From Polychytrium aggregatum (Eukaryota > Chytridiomycota > Chytridiomycetes > Polychytriales), in assembly GCF_025602895.1 (NCBI RefSeq), contig NW_026516211.1, forward strand, positions 1,013,006 through 1,077,005: a stretch of DNA of 64,000 nt. The letters are read 5' to 3'. The notes below the pieces were generated by a model. That model was not told the DNA's origin. It did not search any database and was given only the letters and a program-made list of their open reading frames with translations. Each line of letters begins with the position of its first letter. The stretch's first letter is position 1. The position numbers and the translations under genes are program-made. Below, one piece after another: positions 9,786 to 20,117 of the stretch.

Positions 9786-11393
9786 CCCTCGATCGAGACC
9801 AGAGGCGGGTACTGGGAATATACATTGTGTCTGCGGACGAGATGCCTCTGGCTCTGTCGCTCGCCAACAGAGCCCTGCGTCGCAGTGCGAGAGTATCTGG
9901 GAGCCTCGGGCTGGGTGGGTGGTCCGACGGCGCCTGGCCGCAATGACCAGGCAGGCTGGATCGGCTGTGGCGCAGGTAATGTGACGCTCACCTGACCGGG
10001 CGCTGTCCAGCCGCACCTTCGTCCACATCCATTCGCACAGTGGCCGCCCCCCGTCTCGCCCTTCGCCCCTTGGATGTCCTTTGGCCTTTGGATCACCCTG
10101 TCCAGCGCTCGATTCCGACGTCTCTGCCCTGCCCCCGGCTATCTGTCTTGGCTGTCGCCTGCCCTCGGTCCACCAGGGTGAGATCCGTCTGCTCCATAGC
10201 CGTGTCCGTGAGGGCTCTGCATCCATATGTCTCCGGCCCAGAGATGCGTCTTGCTCCAAGTGCAGTATCGCATCGAGAGCCCTCGCTCCCCGCCATCTCG
10301 CCAGTGCCGATCGCGATAGTTGATCGAGTCGCCTGCGTATTGGGGCGATCGTCTCAAGAGCCATCAATATAGCTACCGCAAGCTGCGGCTGCCGGCCTTG
10401 CAGCCGGTGGCGATCATGCCCTTGGCATCTGATCGAGCTGCCATCTCGCTGCCATCTCGCTGCCACGCACCGCTGGGCTGTCGAAAATCACCACTCGACC
10501 GCACCACTCGACCGCACCCGATATCTGGCCATCGACGGATTCCGAGATACCCATCGCAGCCTCCTCGACCGAACGAGCTGCAGATATGCGACATTCTTTA
10601 ACGCTCTTATTTTCTCGTGTTGTGTTTGCTACCTCCTACCCCCTCCCGTCTCGGCCTCGTTCCCTGCAAACCCTGTGGGCATGAAACCTGTCCCGCTTCT
10701 ATCAACGTCCCCGCGAATGGAAATGGCGAACACGTCTCTTGACCTGGACCGACCGGGTATCTGCTACTTGCCATGATCGGTGTCGCAGACTTCTTCTTCT
10801 TTCCTTCCCTCGCTTTTGTCCGCCCCGTTATCCTTGGTCGTTGCTCTTCCATCCTTCCGTTCTTGCAGCCATTCATTTTGTTCCTTTCCTTCCCTTTGTT
10901 TCTTTTACTTTCGTGCCGTTATTTCTCGATTCCCTTCTTCCGCGAGCTCGCTTCGTCATTATCCTTGCTCCCTCCAGCGTTTGGTTCTCTAGATAGGATC
11001 GCCCGTAAGTGCACTTTGGTGCTTGCTGCCCGTGTTGGTGATGGTTATGTTTCCCGGTGCGGCTCACAAGGGCGCTTACAAGCTCCTTCTGCACTGGACC
11101 AGTGTCCGACCGATTTGATGCTGCGAGTATCCTTGCGCGCTATTGTCGCTGAACCCTTTGCTCACTCGTGCGTGATCTGTTGTGCCGCTCAGATCGATCT
11201 TTCAAGTTACTAACTCGACGAAGCTCTGCCAACTGCAAGCCGGCGATCTTGGCAACATCAGAGACGCATTTGGATTTCTCTGGTCTTTTGTGTGTGCTCT
11301 CAATTCCAGCCATCATATCGCTCAGTCGAGAGGCTATCCCCACGTTTCTACCCGTCACGCTGCTCCAGTCGTAGCTGATCCAAGACTTGGCTC
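9786..11393. other. Long leader/promoter region before CCR4
   Basis: 1.6 kb without a recognised gene. A strongly pyrimidine-rich plus strand (10780-10990, mainly C and T) precedes CCR4, and a donor-like GTAAGT at about 11006 could start a 5' untranslated intron. A 310-codon minus-strand open frame (9534-10466) overlaps FEN1 exons and resembles nothing; I treat it as chance. Confidence 0.45.
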
Positions 11394-14032
11394 ATGTCTG
11401 AGAAGGATCAGGACACCCTTGCCTACAGCGGCTACACACTAGGCATGCCCTATAACCCGACAGGATCGCCCGGCCCAGCTGGATCGGCGAACGGATCCCC
11501 AGTTCCTTCGTCGCCTCTGGCTGGGTATGTCACTCAAGGACATCCCATGTACGCCAACTCTGCCCCCAAACTTGCCCATTACTCCCAGAAGCTTGCTGCC
11601 CAAGGTATCCAGTCGCCCCAGCCCACCCATCTCGCTGGCATGGGCATCCTGGGAGCAAGTCCGTATCAACAACAAGCCCTTCTCGGGGGCTCCAACGGCT
11701 CCATCAACGCCTCGATCAACGGCTCGACCAGCTCGCTGCTATCGACCGCTGCAACCGGACACCAGCGCCGCCAGCTTGAGCTTCTGAATGAGTCTCGGTC
11801 CATGAATGTCGCCCACCATCATGCACGAGTTGCTGCAGCCAATGCCAGGGCCGCAAACAACGGCGCCAACGACGGTACCTCGAACGGCGTCATGGTCGTC
11901 AACTCGATCGACCGTGCTTCCCAGTGGAACATTATCGATATGGGCGGCATGCAGATCAAGAACCTGAGTAGGAACCTGTTCCACTATCACTTCCTAACGA
12001 CGCTCTATCTCAACCACAACAACCTCACGAATCTGTCATCGGACGTTTGCAAGCTTGTCAACCTGAGGATCCTGGATCTTTCTGGCAACCAGCTCACGGC
12101 GATTCCGCCGGAACTGGGCCTGCTGGTTCAGTTGCGAGACCTGAGGCTCTTCGATAATGTTCTGTCCACGGTCCCGTTTGAGCTGGGATTCCTGTTCCAG
12201 CTGGAGATTCTCGGTCTGGAGGGCAATCCGCTGCAGGAGCCGCTGCTGGGCATGGTCCAGAAGGAAAACACTGCCACCATCCTTGCCTACATGCGAGACA
12301 ACTGCCCAAGTAAGTTTCCATCGGTGTACTCTGTGTATACACGCAAACTGCCGCGGTCCTCTTGCTACGTCCATGCTCCCGTACATACTCGGCTGTTGAT
12401 CTTGCATCGAGCATGCCCTCGTTCTAAATGCGCCGCTTTGGCCTCCTGTTTGTTTCAGTGGGTCCCCAGCCGCCGGAACGAGAATGGATTCCGCTGGAAG
12501 ACGAAGCTACTGCGTCCTCAAGCTCGAGCGGTAAGCCAGCCGCGGATATCAGCTTCGTTTGTGCCTCAGCCACAGCAGTTTGTCGTGCACTGCCACATCG
12601 CTGCCAGACACTGTTCTACGATGCCGCTAACTCGGTTCCTTTGGCTCGGCTTCTCCCCCCAGATACCTTTACGGTTCTGTCCTACAACATCCTCTGCGAG
12701 AAGTATTCTCCGCAGCAATCATATGCCTACACGCCATCATGGGCGCTGGAGTGGTCGTACCGGCGAGAGCTGCTCATCCAGGAAATCTTGAACTACAACC
12801 CCGACATTGTGTGTCTGCAGGTGAGTGAAGTTGACCGCCGCGTGCTCTCTCGCTTGCCCTCTATCCCCCTGTCTCTGGCATTGTACATCTGAAGAGCTAT
12901 CGCATCCAAGGCATCGGGTCGGCATCGCAATCACGTCCGAGCAGTCGCTACCGTCCCTCAAAATACTTACATGGTTTTTGGGGTGGCCAACCTGCAGGAA
13001 GTAGAGCTCGGACAGTATGAGGACTTTTTCCGCGAGCAGCTCAGCCAGCACGGGGAATACGATGGCGTCTTCCATGTCAAGTCAAGGGCCCGTACCATGG
13101 CTGTCAGTGATCAGCGCGGCGTTGACGGCTGTGCAACTTTTTACAAGAACTCCAAGTGAGTTGCATGATTCAATCGGCTGTTGCATCGGTATCGTTTCTG
13201 TATGTGGCAGCGACCACTGGTCACTTCCATGCCATGGGCACTGCGCCGAGCTGACGGTCGCTCTGCTCGCCAACATCACAGATTCACTCTGATCGACAAG
13301 AGCCTGATCGAGTACCAGCACTACGCCATGAAGCGCCCGGGCCTCCGCGGCAGCGAGGACGTCATCAACAGAGTCATGATCAAGGACAACGTCGCCGTGG
13401 CGATTCTGCTGGAGACAAAAGAAACACACCAGCGCCTCGTCGTTGCCAACACGCATCTGCACTGGGATCCTCAGCACCGTGACGTGAAGCTGGTGCAGAC
13501 GGCGATCCTGATGGAGGAGCTACAGCGCATCATCGGCACATACTCTCAGTCCGGCAAACAGGCGAACGGCGCCGGCGGCAAGGCCGGCCAACAGTCCCCA
13601 CTGCCCTTGATCCTCTGTGGCGATTTCAATTCGATGCCCGACAGTGGAGTCTACGAGTATCTCTCGAGCGGCCAGCTCAGCCACGACCACGAAGACTTTG
13701 GAACATACACCTACTTGCCCTACACGGCTGATGGCCTGAACCACAAGCTGCTGCTAAAATCCGCATATGCTCCCATCGAGAACGAACTGGAATTCACAAA
13801 CTACACACCCGGATTCAAGGGTGTGATCGACTACATCTGGTATTCTTCCAACACCCTCACCGTCACGGGACTGCTGGGAGGTGTCGACCGCGAATATGTA
13901 ACCAAGCAGGCGGTCGGATTCCCGAACAGCTACCATCCATCCGACCACATTCCCCTGGTGGTTTCCGTCCGAATCAAGAGCGCCAGCGGCGGAGGCAACC
14001 CCAACGCGGCCAAAACCATCAAATTCAAATAA
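11394..14032 (+). CDS. CCR4: CCR4 deadenylase (CNOT6-like)
   Basis: Catalytic exonuclease of the CCR4-NOT complex, which shortens mRNA poly(A) tails in the cytoplasm. Five exons: 11394-12309, 12459-12530, 12663-12820, 12998-13155, 13282-14032; 684 residues. Order of parts: a low-complexity N-terminus rich in S, G, N and A (1-180); leucine-rich repeats at about 195-290 ([26 protein letters not shown]), which in yeast bind Caf1; then the exonuclease-endonuclease-phosphatase domain. In that domain [15 protein letters not shown], the catalytic Glu in [33 protein letters not shown] and PSDHIPLV are all visible, so activity is expected. The A-rich tract after the stop may be part of the 3' end. Confidence 0.96.
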
Positions 14033-14207
14033 AGAAAAAAAAAAAAGAAAACCTGTAAAAATCTGCGGCAGAAGCGGCGGCGAGCGATGGTCGTTGATCC
14101 TCATGGGACCGGCACGCAATGGCTGATATCGTGAGCGACTGGGATACGCCGTCGGAGCCAGCAAACACAGGGCGCATCTTGGCCGATGGTCGAGTCTTGA
14201 TGCAGCC

Positions 14208-15020
14208 TCACGAGCTCGAGCGTGGATCACATGGACATGAGTCGATCTTGGATTCGAGGTGCTGGATTTGGAGGCCTTGGCCGCGGATCTGGTGATTCAG
14301 GTTGGCGATCTCGACCAGCACCTCCAGCGCTGCAGACATGCCATGTGCGGTGGGAATGAGAGTGCAAGGGTTATAAAACGATTGCCGCCAGATGAAACGA
14401 GGGGCTGGCCGAACGAGACACATGGCGCCCAGCGGCTTCGCTGGGTCGCCTAAAGGCCGCACCGATTCCGCCATCGCCGATGCATGCAGCCGATACATGC
14501 AGCCAATGACGATGCACGAACGAAACCAACCGTCTGAGAACCCGCGCTGGGCATCCTTCAGAGACTGCGGAGACAGGACACCAAACCAGTTGAGAGGATC
14601 CGAGGAATCGCGGGCTACAGGGGGCTTGTCTTCGCCGTTGTCGCAACCGACGGCTCCATCCTGGTGCATGGCTTTGCATGCACTCTTACGAGAGAGTACC
14701 AGCTCATCCGGCGAGTCGACAGCCCCGGGTTCGCCGCTGGCTGGGTGTGCATCGCCCTCGTCCGATCCAGTCGCCGATCGAGCCGCAACACAAGCTCGGG
14801 GATCCGGGGCTTTGAGCGCCTGCCTGTTGTACTGGAAGGAGCACAAGCGCTCCGGACCCATTACGTACTTGGCTTTGGCAAAGTCCCAGAAAGCCGATGC
14901 AAGATGCTTGTGGGCGCGGGCCTGGAGCTCCTGCAGCCGGTCGCATTTGTCGAGGAGCGACAAGAGGGCTTCGTCGAGGCGATCGTGGATGAGCGCGGGA
15001 GAGTCGTCCGGAACAGTCAT
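14208..15020 (-). CDS. VMA22: Vma22/CCDC115-like V-ATPase assembly factor
   Basis: Homologue of the endoplasmic reticulum factor that helps assemble the membrane (Vo) sector of the vacuolar ATPase. Starting at the ATG at 15020 it reads 270 residues: an N-terminal coiled coil (RLDEALLSLLDKCDRLQELQ), FWDFAKAKYVMG, and the family hallmark DPLNWFGVLSPQSLKDAQ. The C-terminal helix ALEVLVEIANLNHQIRG closes the family pattern. Between the last two parts lie 67 residues with no family counterpart, exactly bounded by a donor (GTTGGT, 14530) and an acceptor (CAG, 14330), so this is probably a 201-base in-frame intron. Without it the protein is 203 residues, nearer the usual length of about 180. Confidence 0.8.
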   Translation of the reverse strand: MTVPDDSPALIHDRLDEALLSLLDKCDRLQELQARAHKHLASAFWDFAKAKYVMGPERLCSFQYNRQALKAPDPRACVAARSATGSDEGDAHPASGEPGAVDSPDELVLSRKSACKAMHQDGAVGCDNGEDKPPVARDSSDPLNWFGVLSPQSLKDAQRGFSDGWFRSCIVIGCMYRLHASAMAESVRPLGDPAKPLGAMCLVRPAPRFIWRQSFYNPCTLIPTAHGMSAALEVLVEIANLNHQIRGQGLQIQHLESKIDSCPCDPRSSS

Positions 15021-15451
15021 GGCACCGAGCGTTCTCTCGATACAGAGGGTGTCCAGGATGCTGTGGATGTGCAGAGGCGAAGCAGGACGCACGTAATGCA
15101 GCGCAGCGATGCGGCGGGTGCAGATGGATCGACCGGGAGGTGTGCGATTGCGCGACGGAGCGGGCGAGGGCGGGAAGAAACCAGGGGCGCTGTGGCGGTG
15201 TGTTCTGTGCCGCGCTGCAGCCACAGACCAATTTGTCAGCGCGAGTGCTCCCGGTTTCGTTATCGAAACTCGCTGCTCCAGCCAGCCGGTCCGCCAGCCA
15301 GAAGCCCCAGCTCTGCCGCACATCGCACATCGCACATCGCACATCGCACATCGCACATCGCACATCGCATCTGCTCATCTGCTCATCTGCTGTGGCCAGC
15401 CCGTCTGCAAAGCTTTCCTCCATCACAGATCTTGCTGAGCATACTCGAATC
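15021..15451. other. Divergent promoter of VMA22 and GRX
   Basis: 431 bases between two start codons pointing away from each other. It contains the 7-base repeat listed separately; otherwise GC-rich with no recognised motif. Confidence 0.5.
15318..15390. repeat. 7-base array (GCACATC)n followed by TCTGCTCA units
   Basis: About seven perfect copies of a 7-base unit, then two to three copies of an 8-base unit TCTGCTCA. Lies 60-130 bases upstream of the GRX start codon, likely in its 5' leader or core promoter. Too short and uniform, with no spacers, to be a CRISPR array. Confidence 0.9.
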
Positions 15452-17714
15452 ATGACGGCCGCCAAGCACAACGTTATCGAAATCATTGCCGATGATCAGT
15501 TCAACACCCTCAGCTCCGACGCCATCGTCACCGTGGCCAACTTCCATGCCACCTGGGCCGACATGTGCAAGGACATGAACGAGGCAAGCCCAGTCATCCA
15601 CTGAGCTTGAGTTGTCTATAGCAGAGCCTGTCTGAGCTATTGGAATCGTATCTGTCCTGCCGGCTGCATGGCTGCTTTCACTATGCACTTTGGCTCATTC
15701 GGCTCGTTTCCTTGCCCTCGACTGGCCTGCCCTGGCTCACCAGGTCTTTGATGAGCTGTCTCGAAAGTTCCCTAACCTCCAGTATCTCAAGGTGAATTGT
15801 TTCAATGCGACTCTGATTCTTTCATCCTTCGTGTTGCAGAGCGCCTCTGCAGTAGGGCAGAGTGCTCTCGATCGAGATCATGCTGACAATCTGTCGCCCC
15901 CCGTCTTGACCCAAATGGCAATCAGATCGAAGCTGAGGAGTTCCCCGAAATCTCCGAGAAGCTTGAGATCTCGTCCGTCCCGACGTTCATCTTCATTAGC
16001 GTGAGTACATATTCCGACCTGTCGCAGGCGTCGTCTCCCGATCGATTCGCCAACATTTCCCTGCGACTTTGTCCTCGGAGCGATGACACCGTCGCCGAAA
16101 CGGGCCGTCGCTTGGGTTCCGCCGGCCGATCGGCATTTCCATTCTACTCAGTAGTCTAGCGCTCTGGCCAGAGTGAGAGCTCTGGTCGTTTACTCTCCGG
16201 CAGCCTGATCTGCGGTTTATCTCTCGCGGATTTACTGATGTCATCGCATCGCTCTTGGCCGCGAACGGATGTCAGTCCGGAAAGGAACTCGATCGGGTGG
16301 AAGGTGCCAACGCTCCCAAGCTCACCAGTTTGGTTGAGAAGCACTCTTCCAAGGCCGCCAGCTTGGCCTCAGAGAGCAGCTCGGGCGTCGCCAAGAAGGA
16401 TCTCAACACTCGCCTCAAAGAGCTGATCAACTCGAACAAGGTCATGCTGTTCATGAAGGGCACTCCCCAGCAGCCCCGCTGTGGCTTCTCGCGAACAACG
16501 ATCGAGCTCCTGACTCAGGTCGGCTGTCCCTATGGAAGCTTCAACATTCTGGCCGACGAAGAGGTCCGCCAAGGTAAGCGACTTGAGAATGCTGTGGGGC
16601 TTGCTTTGGCAGTGAAGCCGAATGGGCTTGCTCTCGGAGACGGAACTGGATGGCTCCCACGGTCCTCGTTTCTGATGACCACTTATCGATTCCTTGTCCA
16701 ACACCAGGCTTGAAGGCGTACAGCAACTGGCCCACGTTCCCCCAGAGTATGTTCTGCAAGCTACTGTACTGATATGGCGACGGCGCCGCACTTGTGAGCC
16801 TCGCTAACCCAAGCTGTGTTGCAACCGGCAGTCTACGTCGATGGCGAGCTGATCGGCGGCCTCGACATTCTGAAGGAGATGATTGCCTCGGGTGATTTCC
16901 AGGCCATGGTGCCTCAAGAGGAGGATCTCGAGAGCAAGCTCAAGAGGCTGATCAACTTGGCCCCTGTCACGGTATGACCCGCACTTGCACGGACACGACA
17001 TGCAACCTGCAATCCGACTGTGGATTCTCACCACAAAGACTGACGCTTCCTCGCCATGACCTCGGACTCGTCCAGGTTTTCATCAAAGGCACTCCTGAGG
17101 CCCCGAGATGCGGATTCTCCCGACAGGTACGGCGCTTGCAGATCGCCTGGCATGACACCATGCTAGCGCTGACCTGTCGGTTCGGTGTGCCATTTTTTCT
17201 TTTCCTCAGATTATTCAAATTCTGAACGAGCAAAATGTCAAGTTTGCATCGTGAGTATGCCACAACCCTGCGCCTTAAGCCACCGTTGTGCTGATCAACC
17301 CACGCTGTCGCTCCATCGACTCACAATCCCGTCCCCACCATCGACACAGGTTCGATATCCTGTCCGATGACGAAGTCCGCAGCGGCCTGAAGGTATGCTT
17401 GATTCGGCTTCATGGATGCGCTCGGCAGGGAACATCGTCGATGGGGGAATGAACGGGCGTAGGCTGACCACGATGGCATATGAAACTAACGATTGCATGT
17501 ACTCGTCAGACCTTCTCCAACTGGCCCACCTTCCCGCAGCTCTATGTCAAGGGGGAGCTGATTGGCGGCCTGGATATTGTGAAGGAGCTGGTAAGTATCG
17601 GCTGCACACCAGCTTGATCGCATCCGAGTCCAGGCTCCTCTGACTGATGCATTACCTCGACGTATCCAGGTTGAAAACAACGAATTCCAGGAGGCTGTTG
17701 CGGGCGCCCAGTGA
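15452..17714 (+). CDS. GRX4: Monothiol glutaredoxin Grx3/4 (Trx-Grx-Grx)
   Basis: Cytosolic/nuclear iron-sulfur glutaredoxin that binds [2Fe-2S] clusters with glutathione and signals iron status. Eleven exons: 15452-15583, 15744-15791, 15926-16000, 16276-16573, 16708-16746, 16832-16971, 17076-17126, 17210-17250, 17350-17392, 17510-17590, 17670-17714; 330 residues. The thioredoxin domain (1-110) has a single active-site cysteine in WADMC (residues 35-39), where family members usually have WAxPC. Two glutaredoxin domains follow, each with CGFS (154-157 and 256-259), a WPTFPQ segment and GGLDI, which bind glutathione and the cluster. The animal PICOT protein has this Trx-Grx-Grx order; Saccharomyces Grx3/4 has only one Grx domain. 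The first intron has a GC donor (GCAAGC at 15584), fixed by the conserved join [19 protein letters not shown]. Confidence 0.95.
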
Positions 17715-18460
17715 GGCCGCCATGGAATGCGAAATGTTGTAGCGCTGATACTGAATCCGCCAAAGGATGAAGATCCGTGACATGGCTTATAGCTCGCAAG
17801 CTGAGCACCACAATCCGTATGCAGCTGATTATGAGCGCAGACTTGTCCATCATCGCGCTCCCAACGACATCCGCCCCGGCCACTTTGCAAAAGTGGGACT
17901 TTCTGAATATACTGTGTATACAGCGCCTCGTATAGAAAAACTCACGCCCGAGTTGCATGAGGGGGGCTTATTGTTGGGACAGAGTGACGCTGGCGGCAGT
18001 GGAGCTACTCAAAATCCCAGGGAAACTGAGATGCCGGACGCTGGGACTGCAATCTCCATGAGATTGGCGCTCATTGTCATAGCGATTGACGAGAGCATGG
18101 TTGGTATGCAAAGACAACTGGTCGTCGCCCTTGAAGCTGAGGCGCCAGTCGGGACTGATGATGTGATACTTTCGAATTGCAATGAGATCACCGCTCGTCC
18201 CAATGACTAGTCGCCGTGCCATCGATTACCATGTGCCATGGGTTCTCAAACAGACAAAGCGCCCCTCATGCTCTTGAAAGATGTATGAATGTATTGGAGT
18301 CGCCAGAAAATGCTGCCAGAGCCGCAATTGGCCTCCATGTCTTCTCCCCTTGACCTTGGTACCAAGCACAAAGTCCCACAGCCGCTTGCAAATCTATTTG
18401 GGGGAGGCTACTATGGCGGCCTGCGAGGACAGCCGATCCTGAGACACATTGCATCAGCCT
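17715..18460. other. Convergent spacer GRX / NIP7
   Basis: 746 bases between two stop codons facing each other. An uninterrupted open frame (17767-18210, plus) matches no family I know and has normal chance length for this composition. Expected to hold both 3' ends. Confidence 0.4.
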
Positions 18461-19728
18461 CTAGATCAGGTTCTCTTCGTCTCGAATGAACTCGCCAACA
18501 TCGGTTTGGTGGAAGACACAGATCGCCGAAGGGTCCAGCTTCCTCGCATCCTGTGTCGAGCGGGCCGTGACACCAAAGCCCTGTTGCAGAATGGGCGGCG
18601 GTCAGCTGTGGCCGAAGCTCGGGGGCTTTGGAGATGTGCTCGATGGCTACTCCAGAAGCAGCGGTTGATGATGCTCACCAGAGGGATATCGGACATTGAG
18701 TAGACAATGACACCCTGATGCTCCGGCGTGTCTTCGGTGATGCGGCCAAGATGGGCCTTCAGAATGTGGTTGCCGTACAGATACGACATCTCGCCAGAGG
18801 GCTTGATCCAAACCTTGTACTATGCCAACACGGCGGCATTCAAATAAGCACATTTGACGACGATACCAGCAAGCGATGTTCGGGATTGTGTGTGGCGATA
18901 GGCGGAAGTTTGAAGTTCCCCACCACCAAATGCATGACTTGCCAAGAGCAAAGGCCAAAGCCATATACGGTGCCTGACCACACATGACTCCGATCCAGGA
19001 TGGACTCTGGTGGGCGTCAGGCACGAGCTTCTCGCCTCACTCCTCCGGGACGGCATGCACCACTGCGTACCTTGGCGTACTGTGCCATATACTCGAGGGC
19101 TGTGATGTGGAGACGGAACTTGAGGGTCTTGGAGAACTTGCCGAAGCAGATACCAAGCGAGACGAGCTGATCCCGACTAACGCTGGTGGCCTTTTTCATA
19201 ACATCCTCACTGAAGCAGGAACGGATTGGACGCATCAGAGGCAGATCGGGCATCCGATGGATGTTTCGAGTGGAGTGGTTTTGACCCCGTGCTATCGATG
19301 AACTGGTGTGGTTGCGGCACTTTGGATCGCGATGCTGGGCAGCCCGATGCAGATTGAACCAGAGGGGCACAAGCCTGGGGGCATGAGCTTGAATGGAATG
19401 GATATCGGCGTCGACTACCAGTTGCTCACCCGACATAGTAAACTCGGTCCTTATGTAATCGGAAGCAGTACGGCTCATCCGGCCGATCGATGAGATGAAC
19501 AATGTTGCGGCCGATACTGTTCCGATGCAGAAGAATGGTGAGCATCAAAGCGCACATGATGTGGCCGCATTGGTCGGGACGGTGATCGAAGCACACCTGG
19601 CCTCACGGCGGCCGATAGATCGAAACCGCACAGCGAATGCTCGACGGAGCCCAAGCGGCATCAAGGACGTACTATTTGGCCAGCTTCTCAAAGAAAATCT
19701 TGGTTTCTTCTTCTGTTAGTGGACGCAT
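18461..19728 (-). CDS. NIP7: 60S ribosome biogenesis protein NIP7
   Basis: Nucleolar PUA-domain protein needed for 27S pre-rRNA processing and 60S subunit assembly. Five exons on the minus strand: 19728-19673, 19516-19430, 19209-19071, 18813-18679, 18580-18461; 178 residues, essentially the family length. Visible landmarks are [75 protein letters not shown], the PUA core [16 protein letters not shown], and the end [13 protein letters not shown]. It is transcribed away from RPL28 from a 389-base shared spacer. Confidence 0.96.
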
Positions 19729-20117
19729 GGCTCAGGTGGGATGGCTCCGGAATATGCTTTGCCGAGTGGACTTTTGCTGCAAAGGCCGGACGGTGATGCA
19801 ACAGCAGAGGCGATGCGTTTGGATGTGTCTCGACGGCCCGATGCGACTTGGTGTCTCGCTGCGGGTCGGTGCTGGATCGGCGGCAGCGTGTCCCAGCAAC
19901 CAACAAAAATTTGTATTAAAAGTTAATTGCGCGGACGCCACCAGGCGACGGCGGGTGTCCAGCGGGTCACGCAGATCACGTGTGCTCCTGCGCGACACAG
20001 ACAGCAGGCGGCGCCGCACCAAAACAGGCATGCAGCCGCCAGCATTCCGACTTTCTTCCCTCTCGTCGCAGCCTTTTAACTCTGTTCATTTGAGTTTGGC
20101 ACACCCCTCGATTCAAC
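19729..20117. promoter_or_regulatory. Shared NIP7/RPL28 divergent promoter
   Basis: 389 bases separate the two start codons. An A/T-rich island near 19904-19926 contains AAAAATTT (about 19905-19912), which resembles the yeast RRPE element of ribosome biogenesis genes. The yeast PAC core (GATGAG) is not seen next to it. Function by analogy only. Confidence 0.45.

Noticed and set aside
9534-10466. 310-codon minus-strand frame downstream of FEN1
   Set aside because: It overlaps FEN1 coding exons in antisense, is arginine-rich and low in recognisable motifs, and long antisense frames are expected at this GC content.
15318-15390. Possible CRISPR-like array
   Set aside because: Units are contiguous 7-8 bases without unique spacers and the genome is eukaryotic; it is a simple tandem repeat.
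17767-18210. 147-codon frame between GRX and NIP7
   Set aside because: No family resemblance, no promoter evidence, and it occupies the shared 3' spacer of two convergent genes.
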